From NCBI GenBank assembly GCA_049999805.1, contig JBNGIO010006223.1:415350-444860 (forward strand): a stretch of 29,511 nt of DNA. The letters run 5' to 3'. Below the pieces are notes generated by a model. The model made no database searches, was not told the origin of the DNA, and was given only the letters and a program-made list of their open reading frames with translations. The position numbers and the translations under genes are program-made. Below are positions 1 through 9,480 of the stretch, piece after piece. The DNA comes from Folioceros fuciformis (lineage: Eukaryota > Anthocerotophyta > Anthocerotopsida > Anthocerotales). Each line of letters opens with the position of its first letter. The first letter of the stretch is position 1.

Positions 1-158
1 TGCTGGACTTAGGTACCTTAAACACATTATACACATAGCTAGTTGACATAAAAAATATATATTATTAAAAATACCTCATTTATATAAAAGAATATTTCTA
101 TCATTGAAAAAGAAATCTCGTTGACATAAAATATGATTTTTTATTATTACAAAAGATA

Positions 159-222
159 TAGAAAGTCCCATTTACTCCAAAGATTGCAGGTAGAAAGTCC
201 CATTTACTCCAAAGATTGCAGG
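159..222. repeat. Exact 32-bp tandem duplication
   Basis: Bases 159-190 are repeated without a change at 191-222. The rest of 1-460 is AT-rich with no gene that I can support. Phrases similar to 'gttgacataaaa', near 42 and 120, recur in the 89-bp repeat further on (near 1350 and 1520), so this flank and that array seem to share repeat ancestry. Confidence 0.9.
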
Positions 223-461
223 AAACCCCATCTGGCCAAAAGGGGTACTAGCCCCTTGGAACATTTATCTCAAAAACTACGTATTGCTTCCAAAATGTTA
301 TGATGTGCAATAACAAAAGGCCTACCTACCATCGATATACCGAAGAAGCCACTTGACCTGTACTTTTATAAAAACCTTGTTGGCCAATGCTCTTTCCAAA
401 GCAATGGATACGCGTTGTCAAAAAAACAGGCGACCACAAAGGAAAGAGGGAGAACACCATT

Positions 462-1026
462 TCATAGACTTTGATAAACCTTGGCACACTCCTTGATGAA
501 CCTTAAAAAGTCCTTACCCATGGCCCCATGAGTCTTAAGAGCAAGGGGGATGAAAATATGCCCATCTTGCAAGGGAGAATACTTATGGACTTTGGCGCTT
601 GCACAACCCTCCACCGCCCATCCAGGGGGCTTGATGACGACATGCTTGCAAATTGAATTCCTAATGGAATTTGTAACAACCACCACATCAGCAACACAAA
701 CCTGCTTCTCCCTAGTGAAAAAAAATGTCAGCTCTAAGTGAAACCCCGTTGCACAAAGTATAAGGACACGCTCTATACGGAAGAAACCCACACTCCCTAG
801 CCATTGAGAACATGATGTCTTGAACTGCATCATGGTTAGCAAAGCAGTGCTCCTCGACAAGACAACGTGCAAGATGGGACCTTGCATCGACAATGGCAAC
901 CCACAACGATACGTAGAGAGAGAAAAAGCCAAGGGGTGGGCCAAACCTAAGCAGAATCTCAGCACGATGGTGAAAGTTGCTGATGCGATTCGAAACGCCT
1001 AGATGCAAGGTCGAGCCATAAGCCAA
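462..1026 (-). pseudogene. Decayed fragment of a reverse-transcriptase-associated protein (C-terminal region)
   Basis: Two minus-strand reading frames join across a frameshift near 720. The upstream part (about 1026-720) carries a block with 'HDAVQDIMFSMAREC'. The downstream part (720-462) carries 'VADVVVV', then a conserved-looking 'FIPLALKTHGAMG' and a terminal 'FIKECAK'. From memory this order (H-D-A-x-x-D, then A-D-V-V-V, then FxPLAxETxG, then FLxxCA) matches the region after the reverse transcriptase in some plant retroelement proteins, where it looks like a nuclease-type fold. No RT motif is present here, so the piece is a 5'-truncated relic. The frameshift means it is not functional. 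The family assignment is recognition only and could be wrong. Confidence 0.4.
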
Positions 1027-1242
1027 GAGCTTGCTCCCTTACCTGATCAAGAGCAAATACGAGCATGCGAAGCCCTAGGGATGGATAAGTCCAAAAGAAG
1101 GGCTCTTAGTGCTTGGTCATTTTGCTTTTCTAGGAGGAAGGCATGGAGACCTCTCAGCCCTTACCTGGAAGAGGAGGTGCCCCTCGTTGACACAAAAGAA
1201 ACATTATCAACAAACCTCGTTAACATAACAGAAACATTATAA

Positions 1243-1600
1243 ACAGAGCTTATCAACATAAATGAACTTGAAGCTCAACTTAGGCATCACAAGCATTATT
1301 ATATGCCATGCAAAGGTTGATAAGCAACGAAATAAAGCTAGTCGACATAAAAGAACTTGAAGCTCAACTTATGCATCGCAAGCATTATTATATGTCATGC
1401 AAAGGTTGATAAAGCAATAGAATAGAGCTCGTCGACATCAAAGAACTTGAAGCTCAACTTATGCATTGCAAGCATTATTATGTACCATGCAAAGGTTGAT
1501 AAGCAACAGAATAGAGCTCGTTGACATAAAAGAACTTGATGCGCAACTTAGGTATTGCAAGCATTATTATGTACCATGCAAAGGTTGATAAGCAACGGAA
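1243..1600. repeat. Tandem repeat, four copies of ~89 bp
   Basis: The phrase 'gaacttgaagctcaactta' or a close variant begins at 1264, 1353, 1443 and 1532, so the periods are 89, 90 and 89 bp. Each unit also contains 'aagcattattat', 'atgcaaaggttgataa(a)gcaa' and a variable 'agct(a/c)gt(c/t)gacat' joint. Copies differ by scattered substitutions and one-base indels. The units are not multiples of three and carry no open frame, so the array is non-coding. A degenerate partial unit seems to precede it (about 1200-1263). Confidence 0.9.
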
Positions 1601-2038
1601 CATACAGTCCTGTGAATTAGATTATGTTGCAAATTAGCTGCTAAGTGTGCAGGAGGTTCGATCTCGAACTCTCAAGCATTTACATCGTGCAAGTGCACTT
1701 TGCAAGTACTACACAACCAGGTTAACATGTTGGCATCCATAGCTTGCCCCAACAGCCCTTGTCTTGTTCTCTTAGCCATACCCTCCACATTTATGCCTCC
1801 AAGCATGTAGCCCACTACTAACTCTCGCTCCCATGAGTTTGGCTCTCCTAGATTATTTCCCTTTGATCGCAACTCTTTCTCTAATGAGCATATCCAAAAG
1901 CATGAAAGCCATTCGCACTTACAAATAATGCTCATCTTGCCCTTGGTTTTTCCACTTTATTTACAACAAAACATGATGTGCTCTCCTACTTTTTGACTTC
2001 TTGAGAGCGCTTATCTTCAATCACAAAGTCTTTAACCG
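1601..2038. other. No recognisable gene
   Basis: The only long open frame is on the minus strand (1935-1672, 87 codons). It has no motif that I recognise and lies beside repeats. I see no RNA gene or clear regulatory element in this stretch. Confidence 0.5.
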
Positions 2039-2266
2039 TGTTAAAATAAAATTAACCTTGGACTATGCTTAAGTCATTTATGTTTGGTTAGGGTTAGATA
2101 TATATACAACTACTTTTATACCGTTTCGATATTAGGGTTTAGTATAAAACGTGCTTGAGATATTTGTTTATTCACTTAATCAATTTTGTGCATTTGAGTC
2201 TCGTGCTTCTGTTCCCCTCAGCCCTCGATCACAAATGCATGCATAATTTATGCCTGTAAATTCACA
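2039..2266 (+). mobile_element. Candidate 5' LTR of a copia-like element
   Basis: The block starts with TGTTAAAATAA and ends with TTCACA, the TG...CA form of an LTR. It contains a TATA-like 'tatatataca' near 2098. It is followed at once by a sequence resembling the plant initiator-methionine tRNA primer-binding site. At about 228 bp it is within the range for short copia LTRs. No matching second LTR was seen in the window, so the left boundary is inferred from the TG only. Confidence 0.5.
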
Positions 2267-2280
2267 TGGTCTTAGAGCCT
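2267..2280 (+). other. Primer-binding-site-like sequence
   Basis: TGGTCTTAGAGCC matches the common plant copia primer-binding site TGGTATCAGAGCC at 11 of 13 positions and directly follows the ...ACA end of the candidate LTR. This placement is the main support for the LTR call. Confidence 0.55.
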
Positions 2281-2312
2281 CATGCTCTGCTACCTAATCA
2301 AGTCCTTTGAGA

Positions 2313-2930
2313 ATGCCGAGGACGCGTAGTCCTAACAAGGATCTGAGCAAGAGAGGCCGAGGTGGTCGCAGAGGGAGATACCCTCAACAACAACCGCGCA
2401 ACTGGTCTCAAGAAGAAGCTACAGACTCTACGAACAGGACTACGCTAACCTTTGGCTACGGAAATTTGCAGATAAACATTTACGGTGTGGACTTCCCAAG
2501 CCCCCTTCTCAAGAACTTGATTGGAATCAAGCTGTCAACACTGAGTTCAAATCTCGCTGTTTGAGGAGAGGGATAAGCCTTGACGATTTTAGATACAAGC
2601 GCTAGGAGAATTCACCACCCGTTTGTAGGCCTGCAAATTCCAGACATACGGATTTCAATCACCAGCCAAGTAGCAGTCGGAGGGTTATTGACAAATCTCT
2701 AGCTACAGCTATTAGGGTGGAGAAATCCTTGTCATTGATTATCTCAAATCAAGAACTTATGGAATAGAGTGGAAGAATTGGATCTTGCGACAGATCTCGC
2801 CATCAAATATATCCTGGAAACAAGAGAGGACATCACACAAGTTTCTGAACTTCTACAAAGTTTGAATTTGATGATGGAAATGGAAAGAAGCGCGACCTGT
2901 CCACAGGATTCGCCACCCCAAATTCTATGA
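2313..2930 (+). pseudogene. Broken unrecognised gene downstream of the LTR-like block
   Basis: The first ATG after the primer-binding site (2313) opens a frame rich in Arg, Gly and Gln ('RGRGGRRGRYPQQQ', about residues 16-29), which looks like a basic nucleic-acid-binding start. After about 2510 the sensible reading moves to another frame ('CLRRGISLDDFRYKR', one stop at about 2602). From about 2769 it returns to the first frame with 'LDLATDLAIKYILETREDI', a helix-rich stretch, and ends at a TGA at 2930. So about 205 codons survive with two frameshifts and an internal stop. The position just after a primer-binding site suggests a gag-like or accessory protein of a non-autonomous retroelement. 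I do not recognise the family: there is no zinc knuckle and no protease or RT motif. Confidence 0.45.
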
Positions 2931-3305
2931 AATTCTTACTTCCACTGCGTCGAGCGCAAGGGAGCTTGGAGCGCCAGATGCAAGCACAAATTGGTGCTAG
3001 ATTTGAAGGGGCACCTTAAATTGTGTGTCCCTTCCTTTCATGGCATGGAATAAATCGTAAAGAAAAAAAAATGAATCGTTATTAACCTAGAATTGAAAAG
3101 GCGTAACGTTTCATTTTTTTTTTTGTGCACCCCATTTGCAAACTAACCATGTACACAGGAAGAACTCGAAGGGGAGGTTAGCTTGCTGAGCCCCAGGTGT
3201 AACACACCCATTGCCCTCCAAGATAAGCCCCCCCATCCGACCTTCCCTGCACCACATTGTTAGGCACACATAGACACATCTTGCTAGCACATAGACTCTT
3301 ACCTA
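2931..3305. other. Intergenic or decayed element DNA
   Basis: Contains an AATAAA at about 3048, an A-run at about 3063 and a T-run at about 3114-3123. There is no open frame of note. The 5' LTR of the next copia element should lie in the later part, but I cannot place its ends. Confidence 0.4.
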
Positions 3306-3348
3306 AATTGTCAGAGCCTTAGCCATTGTACATTCAGTCAGGTATTTT

Positions 3349-3835
3349 ATGTCCACAGGATGGATAGATGCATTGCTGAATTCTTTGGTGCAGCATTTTC
3401 AATCACTGAGCCTGCAGCCAATACCCACAACTCGGCCACCCCTTGTACAAATAATAAACACAATGGCAACTGCTGTACCTATATTCGCCGCTGACACTAA
3501 GGAGAAAGACTGTTTTAATGGTAAAAATATAGTGTGTGGCGAGTACGCATGAAAGCCATGTTTTTGGCTCGTGGAGTCTAGCCTGTCGTTGCTAGGACAT
3601 ATGTGAAGCCAGATCCCAATGGCAATGGCAAAACCTAAAGTAGATGAAATTGCAAAATGGGATCAGTACAATAGTATAGATGTTGCCCTACTCATAAATG
3701 GACTTGATACCAATCTTGTCCCAAACATTGAGTTCCTTGGGGAATCAGTTGCCATATGGTCTCTGCTCGAAAAGACGTATCAGCAACAAAACATGATGTC
3801 CTTGTGCGCAGTATGTCGTGCTAAACAGTGTCAGT
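3349..3835 (+). pseudogene. Copia gag, N-terminal part (broken)
   Basis: From 3349 a frame reads 'MSTGWIDALLNS' and reaches 'DCFNGKN' near residue 55, the usual start of the conserved copia gag domain. The expected continuation 'VWRVRMKAMFLARG' lies in another frame (about 3535-3575), followed by a stop in place of the expected Trp. The first frame resumes from 3619 with 'AKWDQYNSIDVALLINGL' and 'AIWSLLEKTY', both typical of the gag polypeptide of copia-type elements. The similarity ends at about 3835, where foreign DNA begins. Gag would form the virus-like particle that packages element RNA. The frameshift and stop make this copy inactive. Confidence 0.7.
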
Positions 3836-4592
3836 ATGATCAGTTAGCTAGCCATTGGCAGGATTGTGTGAAAAAGAAAGGTCCGAGCACTCGCTTTCCA
3901 ACAAGCTTATTGGTCAGGAACGTGACCGGAAGACAAATTGAAAACCAAGCAAATAGGGTTGTGGTCCTTGCAAGTCCTTATCAGCATCGCACAAAAGCAT
4001 CACCGTCACCACATAGTCTCAGCCTCACAACACTCTTAGGTGAAGTCCAGCCAGATCGGTTGTCTAGAACCGCCTAGCTAACACTCAAACCTCCATCCAC
4101 ACCCAGCGATCGCGACCCAAATTGCTTCACGTGTCGGTGCCACCACGAGGACCCTAAAAACGTTGACCCTGGTCTCGGTGATGGTCTCCACAGGCAGGCC
4201 GCGCTCACCATCTCTCCAGCAGCCCCGTCCGCGACTCAACAATCGATCGGCTCACAGTGTGTTCAGGCCAAACCAGTGCCACCACCCAAGCTCAGCGCCG
4301 CCTCCCCAGTGCCTCAGGTTTGAAAATGGCAGCTGCAGGCTTGCGCGCACATGGATATTGAAACCGGCTCACACCAGATTTGCTTGTGCCAAATCCAGTC
4401 GACAACCGACTAAGTGAGCTGAACTCCGCTTGGATTCTCCTGTGGGTCGCAGGCCGCACAGTCGCATCCGTGACCCCGTGAGTGAGCTTCCCGCACAGGC
4501 AGCTCGCATCCATGGACAGTCTCAGGCTACCCTCGGTGAAGTTTTCCCCACCTAGCTCCTGGCTCCCACACACCAACTCGTCGATGTCCACT

Positions 4593-4775
4593 AGCTCAAC
4601 GTCCAGCGCCACCGTGCGCTGGTGCTATTCTGATGCCCACGACGGGACACCACAGCACTCGTGAGCTCTCCTGGTGCTCTAACTAAGAACCCCAGCTCAA
4701 CGTCCAACACCGTCGTTTGCTGGTGCCATTCTGATGCCCGCGACGGAGCACCACAGCACTCGTGAACCCTCCTGG
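4593..4775. repeat. Direct repeat, two copies ~101 bp apart
   Basis: 'agctcaacgtcca' opens at 4593 and 4694. Both copies continue through 'ctggtgc(t/c)attctgatgccc', 'ccacagcactcgtga' and 'ctcctgg' (ends about 4674 and 4775) with scattered substitutions. Confidence 0.85.
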
Positions 4776-5222
4776 ACAAATCCTGAGACTCATGAGCAAG
4801 ACCCCCGTCCTGCAATCCCAGCGACTGTGTTTTTGAGTTGTAGTAAGTCCTCCACCTAGTCCTGGCGTGTCACACTCAGATCGTCAGTTACACACACTCA
4901 CCCGATGTGGCATATTAGTGTTTGCACTCCGATTTCTGAGAAGTGGATTTACAAGCGATTCCTTGGTCAGCCACCTCGACAAAAGGCCTAGGTTCAACGA
5001 GAGAACTCCTAACAACTGTGTGACTGAGCGTAGAAGCCCGATACTTACCTGCCACACTTGCTCCTAGCCGTTGCCCGTAGTGTTCCTCCTCTCCGTCGGC
5101 GCCATGCCGCCCACGCTCGTACCTCCCAGCCATTTTGCACAATGATGCTTCTCGCCTCTAAGCCCTAAACGAGTCACACGTTCCTTACCTAGCCAATCCC
5201 GATCTACCTAACTATATGATTC

Positions 5223-5244
5223 GCCTAATTACATGTAATTAGGC
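5223..5244. repeat. Perfect 22-bp palindrome
   Basis: The sequence from 5223 to 5244 ('gcctaattac' plus its reverse complement, around a central 'atgt') is its own reverse complement. A second, imperfect AT-rich palindrome, 'gattaattag...ataattaatc', follows at about 5259-5285. Both are near the right edge of the insertion in gag. Confidence 0.8.
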
Positions 5245-5300
5245 TAATTACACATGTTTGATTAATTAGATATCATAATTAATCAACATGGCTTGACAAG

Positions 5301-5790
5301 TACAAATGGAGTACTTTACATTACGGATGAAGGAGGGAGAAAAAGTGTCAACACACATCAGCCGATTTAGACACCTTCGAGCTCAGATTACTTTCCTAAC
5401 TTGCAATAAAGTGCCAGAGTCAGAAGTAGTTGCAAAGCTCGTCTCCAGCTTACCTCCATCCTATCATGCGTTTGTCACAACTCAGAACAGACCCATAAAA
5501 CCATTTGGCTTTGCTGGTTCCTCAACTAGTACAATCACTGTGGAAGATGTGATTGGTGCCATGTACCAGGAAGAGCAGGCCCACCTTATCTCTGCTGGTG
5601 GCTCTAGGCAAAAGGCAGAAAAGGTGTTAACAACAAGTTTTAGGCCCAATAAGAGTAAAGGAAAAGCAAAGGCTGGAGGGAGACCTAATTCTACATCTTC
5701 AAATTCACCTTCCAAATGACTAGGAAACTGCAACTAGTGCGGTATCGCTGGCCATTGGGCAAGGGAATGTAAGAAAAAGAATGCAGGAGA
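5301..5790 (+). pseudogene. Copia gag, C-terminal part with broken zinc knuckle
   Basis: The frame resumes with 'MEYFTLRMKEGEKVSTHI', then 'SLPPSYHAFV' and 'DVIGAMYQEE', all standard blocks of copia gag. A Lys/Ser-rich linker follows. The CCHC zinc knuckle is at 5729-5770 with pattern C-x2-C-x4-H-x4-C ('CGIAGHWAREC'), but a TAG (5735-5737) sits between the first two Cys, and a TGA (5716-5718) just precedes the knuckle. The knuckle normally binds element RNA. The TAG stands where many relatives have Trp, which a G-to-A change of TGG would explain. Confidence 0.8.
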
Positions 5791-6180
5791 ACCGCAACGT
5801 ACTAAAAAAGGCACTACCACAGTCGCCATCAAAGAGACACGAGCAGGTGATACCAAACCTACTGTGAAGATCCTTACAGTTTGTCTCACAAGCGCATGGT
5901 ATGAGACAGGCAGCTGGTACTTGGATTCCGGTGCCACATGACACATATGTACATGAAATGAATAGTTCTTCACGCTAACCCTTAGCCTGAGTGCTAACAA
6001 GGTGCTTCTCGGTGATGAACGAAGCAAGACGAGCCTGCAAATACGAGGCCACAGGACATGTAAGTTCACCTTGCATGATGGTTCAGTCCTTACCCTTGAA
6101 GACGTGCTTTATGTCCCGACCATGGCCAAAAATTTGATGTCTCTGAGTAAACTAATGCAACTTTGACAATATGAGCTTCA
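5791..6180 (+). pseudogene. Copia aspartic protease (broken)
   Basis: The active-site motif DSGAT is at 5925-5939, followed directly by a TGA where relatives have Trp before 'HIC'. Later blocks typical of the copia protease are visible: 'LLGDERS', 'TCKFTLHDGSVLTLEDVLYVPTMAKNL' type sequence up to about 6150, then a stop at about 6164. The enzyme would cleave the Gag-Pol polyprotein. Several stops in the frame make it non-functional. Confidence 0.7.
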
Positions 6181-6184
6181 TGCT

Positions 6185-7471
6185 ATGGATGATATCTACT
6201 CTTTCTACAAAAAAGACAGACTACAGACCCTTGTGTTCAAGGGCATACCTGATAATGACCTATATAGGTTGGATATTTTGACAATACACCATAGAGCAGG
6301 TCTTGCATCACAGGAATCACAAAAACTTGCTGTCCTTTGGCATGGTCGGCTTGGCCATATCAACAAACACAAGCTCGTTGATATGTCTTTACAGCAGTAC
6401 CATCTGGAACCTCTGCCTCGTTGCTTCAATGACTTGCCCTCCTGTGAGGCTTGTATTGTTGCAAAGCAGAAACAACAACCCTTTCTTGCACATATATTAA
6501 ATATATCAAGCAAAATACATGTTCCCTCTCTTGGAGGATCTCAATATTATTTCTGTCTAACTGATGACTATTCCTGGCGGACAGATAATGGCTCCGAGTT
6601 TAACAACCTAGCTTTTGATACTTTCCTAGATGAACGAGGAATCCAACGGCAATAGACTGTCCCTTACACTCCCCAACAGAACGGAGTGGCAGAAAGAAAG
6701 AATCAAAAACTTCTCTCCATGACCCGCAGCATGTTGATCTGGGCTGGACTGCCCCAGACATACTGGGCTGAAGTGATTGTAGCTACCACATATGTGCTCA
6801 ACAGGCTGATCACCAGTTCAGTCCCATCCAAAACACCTTATGAAGTGATATGGAAACGCAAACCAGGCCTACTACACCTCCGGGTTTTTGGCTCCCGAGC
6901 TTTTGCTCTCATCCCAAAGGAGAAGAGGAAGAAGTTGGATGCTCGAGCCCAAGCTCTCATATTCATTGGATACAGTGATAATGCGAAAGCATACAAGCTA
7001 TATGACCCTGCCAACAACAAAGTGGTATTAGCTCGTTCTGTCACATTCATTGAACCAGTCCATTATGTAAATGCTGACCAAAACCCTTTGTTACCTTTCG
7101 AGGGAGATACACTTGTAAACAGTGAGACTACAGAATCTGAATTTCCTGATGAAATGGCTAGCGAACACACTGTATTCCCCTTCATTCCACCAACTGTTAA
7201 TGACCAGGATAATCAAGATGGTCTGGACAATGGCCTAGAGGTAGATGATCAAGTTGATATCGAAAATGCAGATGGTGCAAATCTAGAAAGTCTGAATGAG
7301 GATGACAATCTCAATAATGAAGAGCAAGAAAACCATGATCTTGTAGATGTACACGATCCTAAAATACCTGCTGATGAAGATGATCTAGACTTGTTCGTTG
7401 CAATTGATGCCTTTGAAGAACAACCTGAGATTGCACAAGTTGCTGACCCTGTAGAAGATCAACCACCCTAA
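6185..7471 (+). pseudogene. Copia integrase with internal deletion
   Basis: The zinc-binding HHCC domain is clear: 'WHGRLGHINKHKL' (H-x4-H) and 'CEACIVAKQ' (C-x2-C). The catalytic core begins with 'YYFCLTDDYSW', which holds the first acidic residue. At about 6577 the sequence jumps to 'RTDNGSEFNN', which holds the second, so the roughly 60-70 residues between them are missing. A TAG interrupts at about 6653. The third acidic residue is in 'QQNGVAERKNQ'. The C-terminal part ('LRVFGSRAFALIPK', 'KLDARAQALIFIGY') is intact and runs into an Asp/Glu-rich linker ending at 7471. With the core deletion, integration activity is not possible. Confidence 0.8.
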
Positions 7472-7483
7472 AGAAGGTCCACC

Positions 7484-8150
7484 ATGCATAGACCAACACC
7501 TGATCAATGGCATGAACCAAGATATGAGTCCATAGACGTTCGCACATCGTATGCTCAAGCTGTCCATGCTGCATCCACCACAGTTCACTTAGAACCCGAA
7601 ACATTGAGAGAAGCTTTCACAAGTCCAGAGAAAGACAAGTGGAAATTTGCAGTGGAGGACGAATTCAACAGCCTTGTTAAAAATCAGACCTGGAAATTAG
7701 TGGACCTTCCAGCAGGTAGAAAACCCATCTCTTGCAAGTGGGTCTTCAAGCTAAAACTGAATGAGAAAGGTGACATAGCTAGGTATAAGGCGAGATTAGT
7801 TGCCAGGGGCTTCACACAAGTCGAAGGCCTAGACTATCAAGAGACTTTTTCCCCTGTTGTTAGATCACAGTCTGTCAAGATGATCCAAGGACTTGCAATA
7901 GAGCACACAACCTTGAGTTATACCAAATGGACGTATGCACTGCCTACTTATATGGCTCATTGGACGAAGACCTTTATATGACTCAACCTGAAGGATACAA
8001 AGATAAGACCTATCCCAAGCTAGTGTGCAAACTATTGAAAACCATTCATGGTTTAAAACAGAGTGGCCGGGTTTGGTACTTAAACATACACGTGCACCTC
8101 CTCAACAGATCCTTCAAACAAAGTGTATCTGACAGTAATAACAAGGTCTA
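7484..8150 (+). pseudogene. Copia reverse transcriptase, truncated
   Basis: The N-terminal RT blocks are present: 'WKFAVEDEFNSL', 'NQTWKLVDLP', 'CKWVFKLKLNEKGDIARYKA', 'RLVARGFTQVEGLDY', 'ETFSPVV'. A frameshift at about 7920 moves the reading to 'MDVCTAYLYGSLDEDLYM', the block with the first catalytic Asp, and then 'TIHGLKQSGRVWY'. Sequence ends in 'KQSVSDSN' just before the expected YVDD. Everything after about 8145 (thumb, RNase H, 3' LTR) is lost where the minus-strand element begins. Confidence 0.85.
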
Positions 8151-8230
8151 ACCCAGACGGGCGGATTCCGCAAAGCCCATTTTGAGCTTTTTAAATTTGT
8201 CTTGGTCCGTGCTTGCACTAAACGAGCAAG

Positions 8231-9181
8231 CTACATGGCTTCCTTGCAAGCCTCAGTCGCTGCAACATACTCGGCCTCTGTGGTAGATAGCGTTATGCAC
8301 GATTGCAAACGAGATCGCCATGAGACTGCCCCTCCAATGCACATGAAGACATAACCTGATGTGGACCTCCTTTTGTCCATATCCCCTACATAATCAGCAT
8401 CCGTATATCCCACGACAGATGCATCTTCACTACCAAAACATAAGCACAAAGCTTTTGCACCATTTAAGTACCTCATAACTCCTTTCACTGCCTCCCAATG
8501 CTTCCTGCCAGGGTTTGACATAAACCTGCTAACCACTCCCACTGCAAAAGCAATGTTAGGATGTGTAGCAATCATTGCATACATCAAGCTCCCTACAGCT
8601 GATGAGTATGGAACCTTCTCCATTTCAGCTTTGTCCTCTATAGAGCTTGGGTAATCCTTGCTCAAAAGTTTCATATATGGAGGCAATAGAGTACCCAATA
8701 CCTTCCCCTTCCATATGTTGAAACGTGGAAGCACCCTGTTAATGTATTCAGTCTGAGACAAGTAAAGCAAATGCTTCTGTCTGTCTCGACGAATACGCAT
8801 GCCAAGAATATGGCTTGCCTCTCCCAAGTCTATCATGTCAAAGCGAGCATTCAACTTTGACTTCAATGTTGAAATCTCATCGCCGTTATTCCCAGCAATT
8901 AGCATATCATCCACATATAGGACCAGAATGAGCAAGCTTCCATCCTTAGCTTGCTTTGTATAGAGGCAATGATCCTCATCGCTACGCTTGTAGCCTTGAG
9001 AAAGCATAAATGAGTGGAACTTATAATACCACTCCCAGGGTGCCTGCTTCAAACCATAAAGGCTCTTCTTTAACCTGCACACTAGATTCTCTTTGCCCTT
9101 CTCAATGAAACCCTCTAGTTGTTGCATGTATACCTCTTCCTGGAGATCACCATGCAGAAATGCCGACTTCACATCCATCTA
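8231..9181 (-). pseudogene. Copia reverse transcriptase and RNase H
   Basis: A 315-codon open stretch opens with '[18 protein letters not shown]' (first catalytic Asp), runs through '[12 protein letters not shown]', the catalytic YVDD at 8906-8917, '[11 protein letters not shown]', '[13 protein letters not shown]' and '[11 protein letters not shown]', and ends in the RNase H blocks '[20 protein letters not shown]' and '[18 protein letters not shown]'. All key acidic residues of RT and the visible ones of RNase H remain. It is bounded by a TAG at 9179-9181, where relatives have Gln, and a TAG at 8228-8230, where relatives have Trp. The RNase H C-terminus is missing. In an active element this would copy the RNA into cDNA and degrade the template. 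Confidence 0.9.
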
Positions 9182-9480
9182 GACAAGTTCCATGTCGTTC
9201 CTTGCAACCAAAGCAAGAACACATCTCAAGGTGGTCATTTTGACAATTGGCAAGAAATCTCATCAAAGTCAATACCTTGCTGTTGCTTAGAACCGTTAGC
9301 AACCAATCGTACCTTGTACTTGGGTTTGCCATAATGGGGTATGTTTTTCATCTTGTACACCCATTTGCATGGCAATGCCTTCTTGCCCCTAGGCAACCGA
9401 ACCAACTCCCAAGTTTTGGTTCTTATGGAGCGAATGCATCTGCGACTGCATCGCCTTCTCCCACTTGACCTTGTCAATCA
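9182..9480 (-). pseudogene. Copia RT, N-terminal segment (frameshifted)
   Basis: The frame holds 'TWELVRLPRGKKALPCKWVY' and then 'KYKVRLVANGSKQQQGIDF', the first RT blocks. After a small shift at about 9245 it continues to the Gln-to-stop at 9181. The link to the upstream linker ('KVKWEKAMQSQMHSL') is also frameshifted near 9420. It belongs to the same polyprotein as the RT/RNase H block. Confidence 0.75.

Larger units (their letters stand above)
3836..5300. mobile_element. ~1.4-kb insertion that splits copia gag
   Basis: Copia gag similarity stops near 3835 and restarts at about 5303 with 'MEYFTLRMKEG', so the DNA between is extra. Much of it (about 4080-5170) is C-rich and differs in composition from its flanks. 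It holds a ~101-bp direct duplication (4593 and 4694) and ends in AT-rich palindromes. It has no coding region that I can identify. I could not find matching target-site duplications or convincing terminal inverted repeats, so the boundaries are only good to about 20 bp and the class of element is unknown. Confidence 0.55.
3306..8150 (+). mobile_element. Decayed Ty1/copia retrotransposon, plus strand, 3'-truncated
   Basis: The domain order gag, zinc knuckle, protease, integrase, reverse transcriptase (integrase before RT) is diagnostic of Ty1/copia. The left edge is set by a weak primer-binding-site match, 'tcagagcc' at 3311-3318. The element stops in the RT at about 8145, with no YVDD motif, RNase H or 3' LTR. 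It carries stops in gag, zinc knuckle and protease, a frameshift in gag (about 3530) and in RT (about 7920), a deletion in the integrase core, and a large insertion in gag. It cannot transpose by itself. Confidence 0.85.

Noticed and set aside
1640-1680. T-arm-like 'ggttcgatctc', possible tRNA or SINE B box
   Set aside because: No acceptor, D-arm or anticodon arm can be paired around it and no A box lies at the right distance.
1672-1935. 87-codon minus-strand frame
   Set aside because: No family motif, no neighbours supporting it, and a composition typical of chance frames.
4163-5142. Several 60-106-codon frames on both strands inside the gag insertion
   Set aside because: They overlap each other on both strands in C-rich, internally repeated DNA and show no domain. 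They are by-products of composition.
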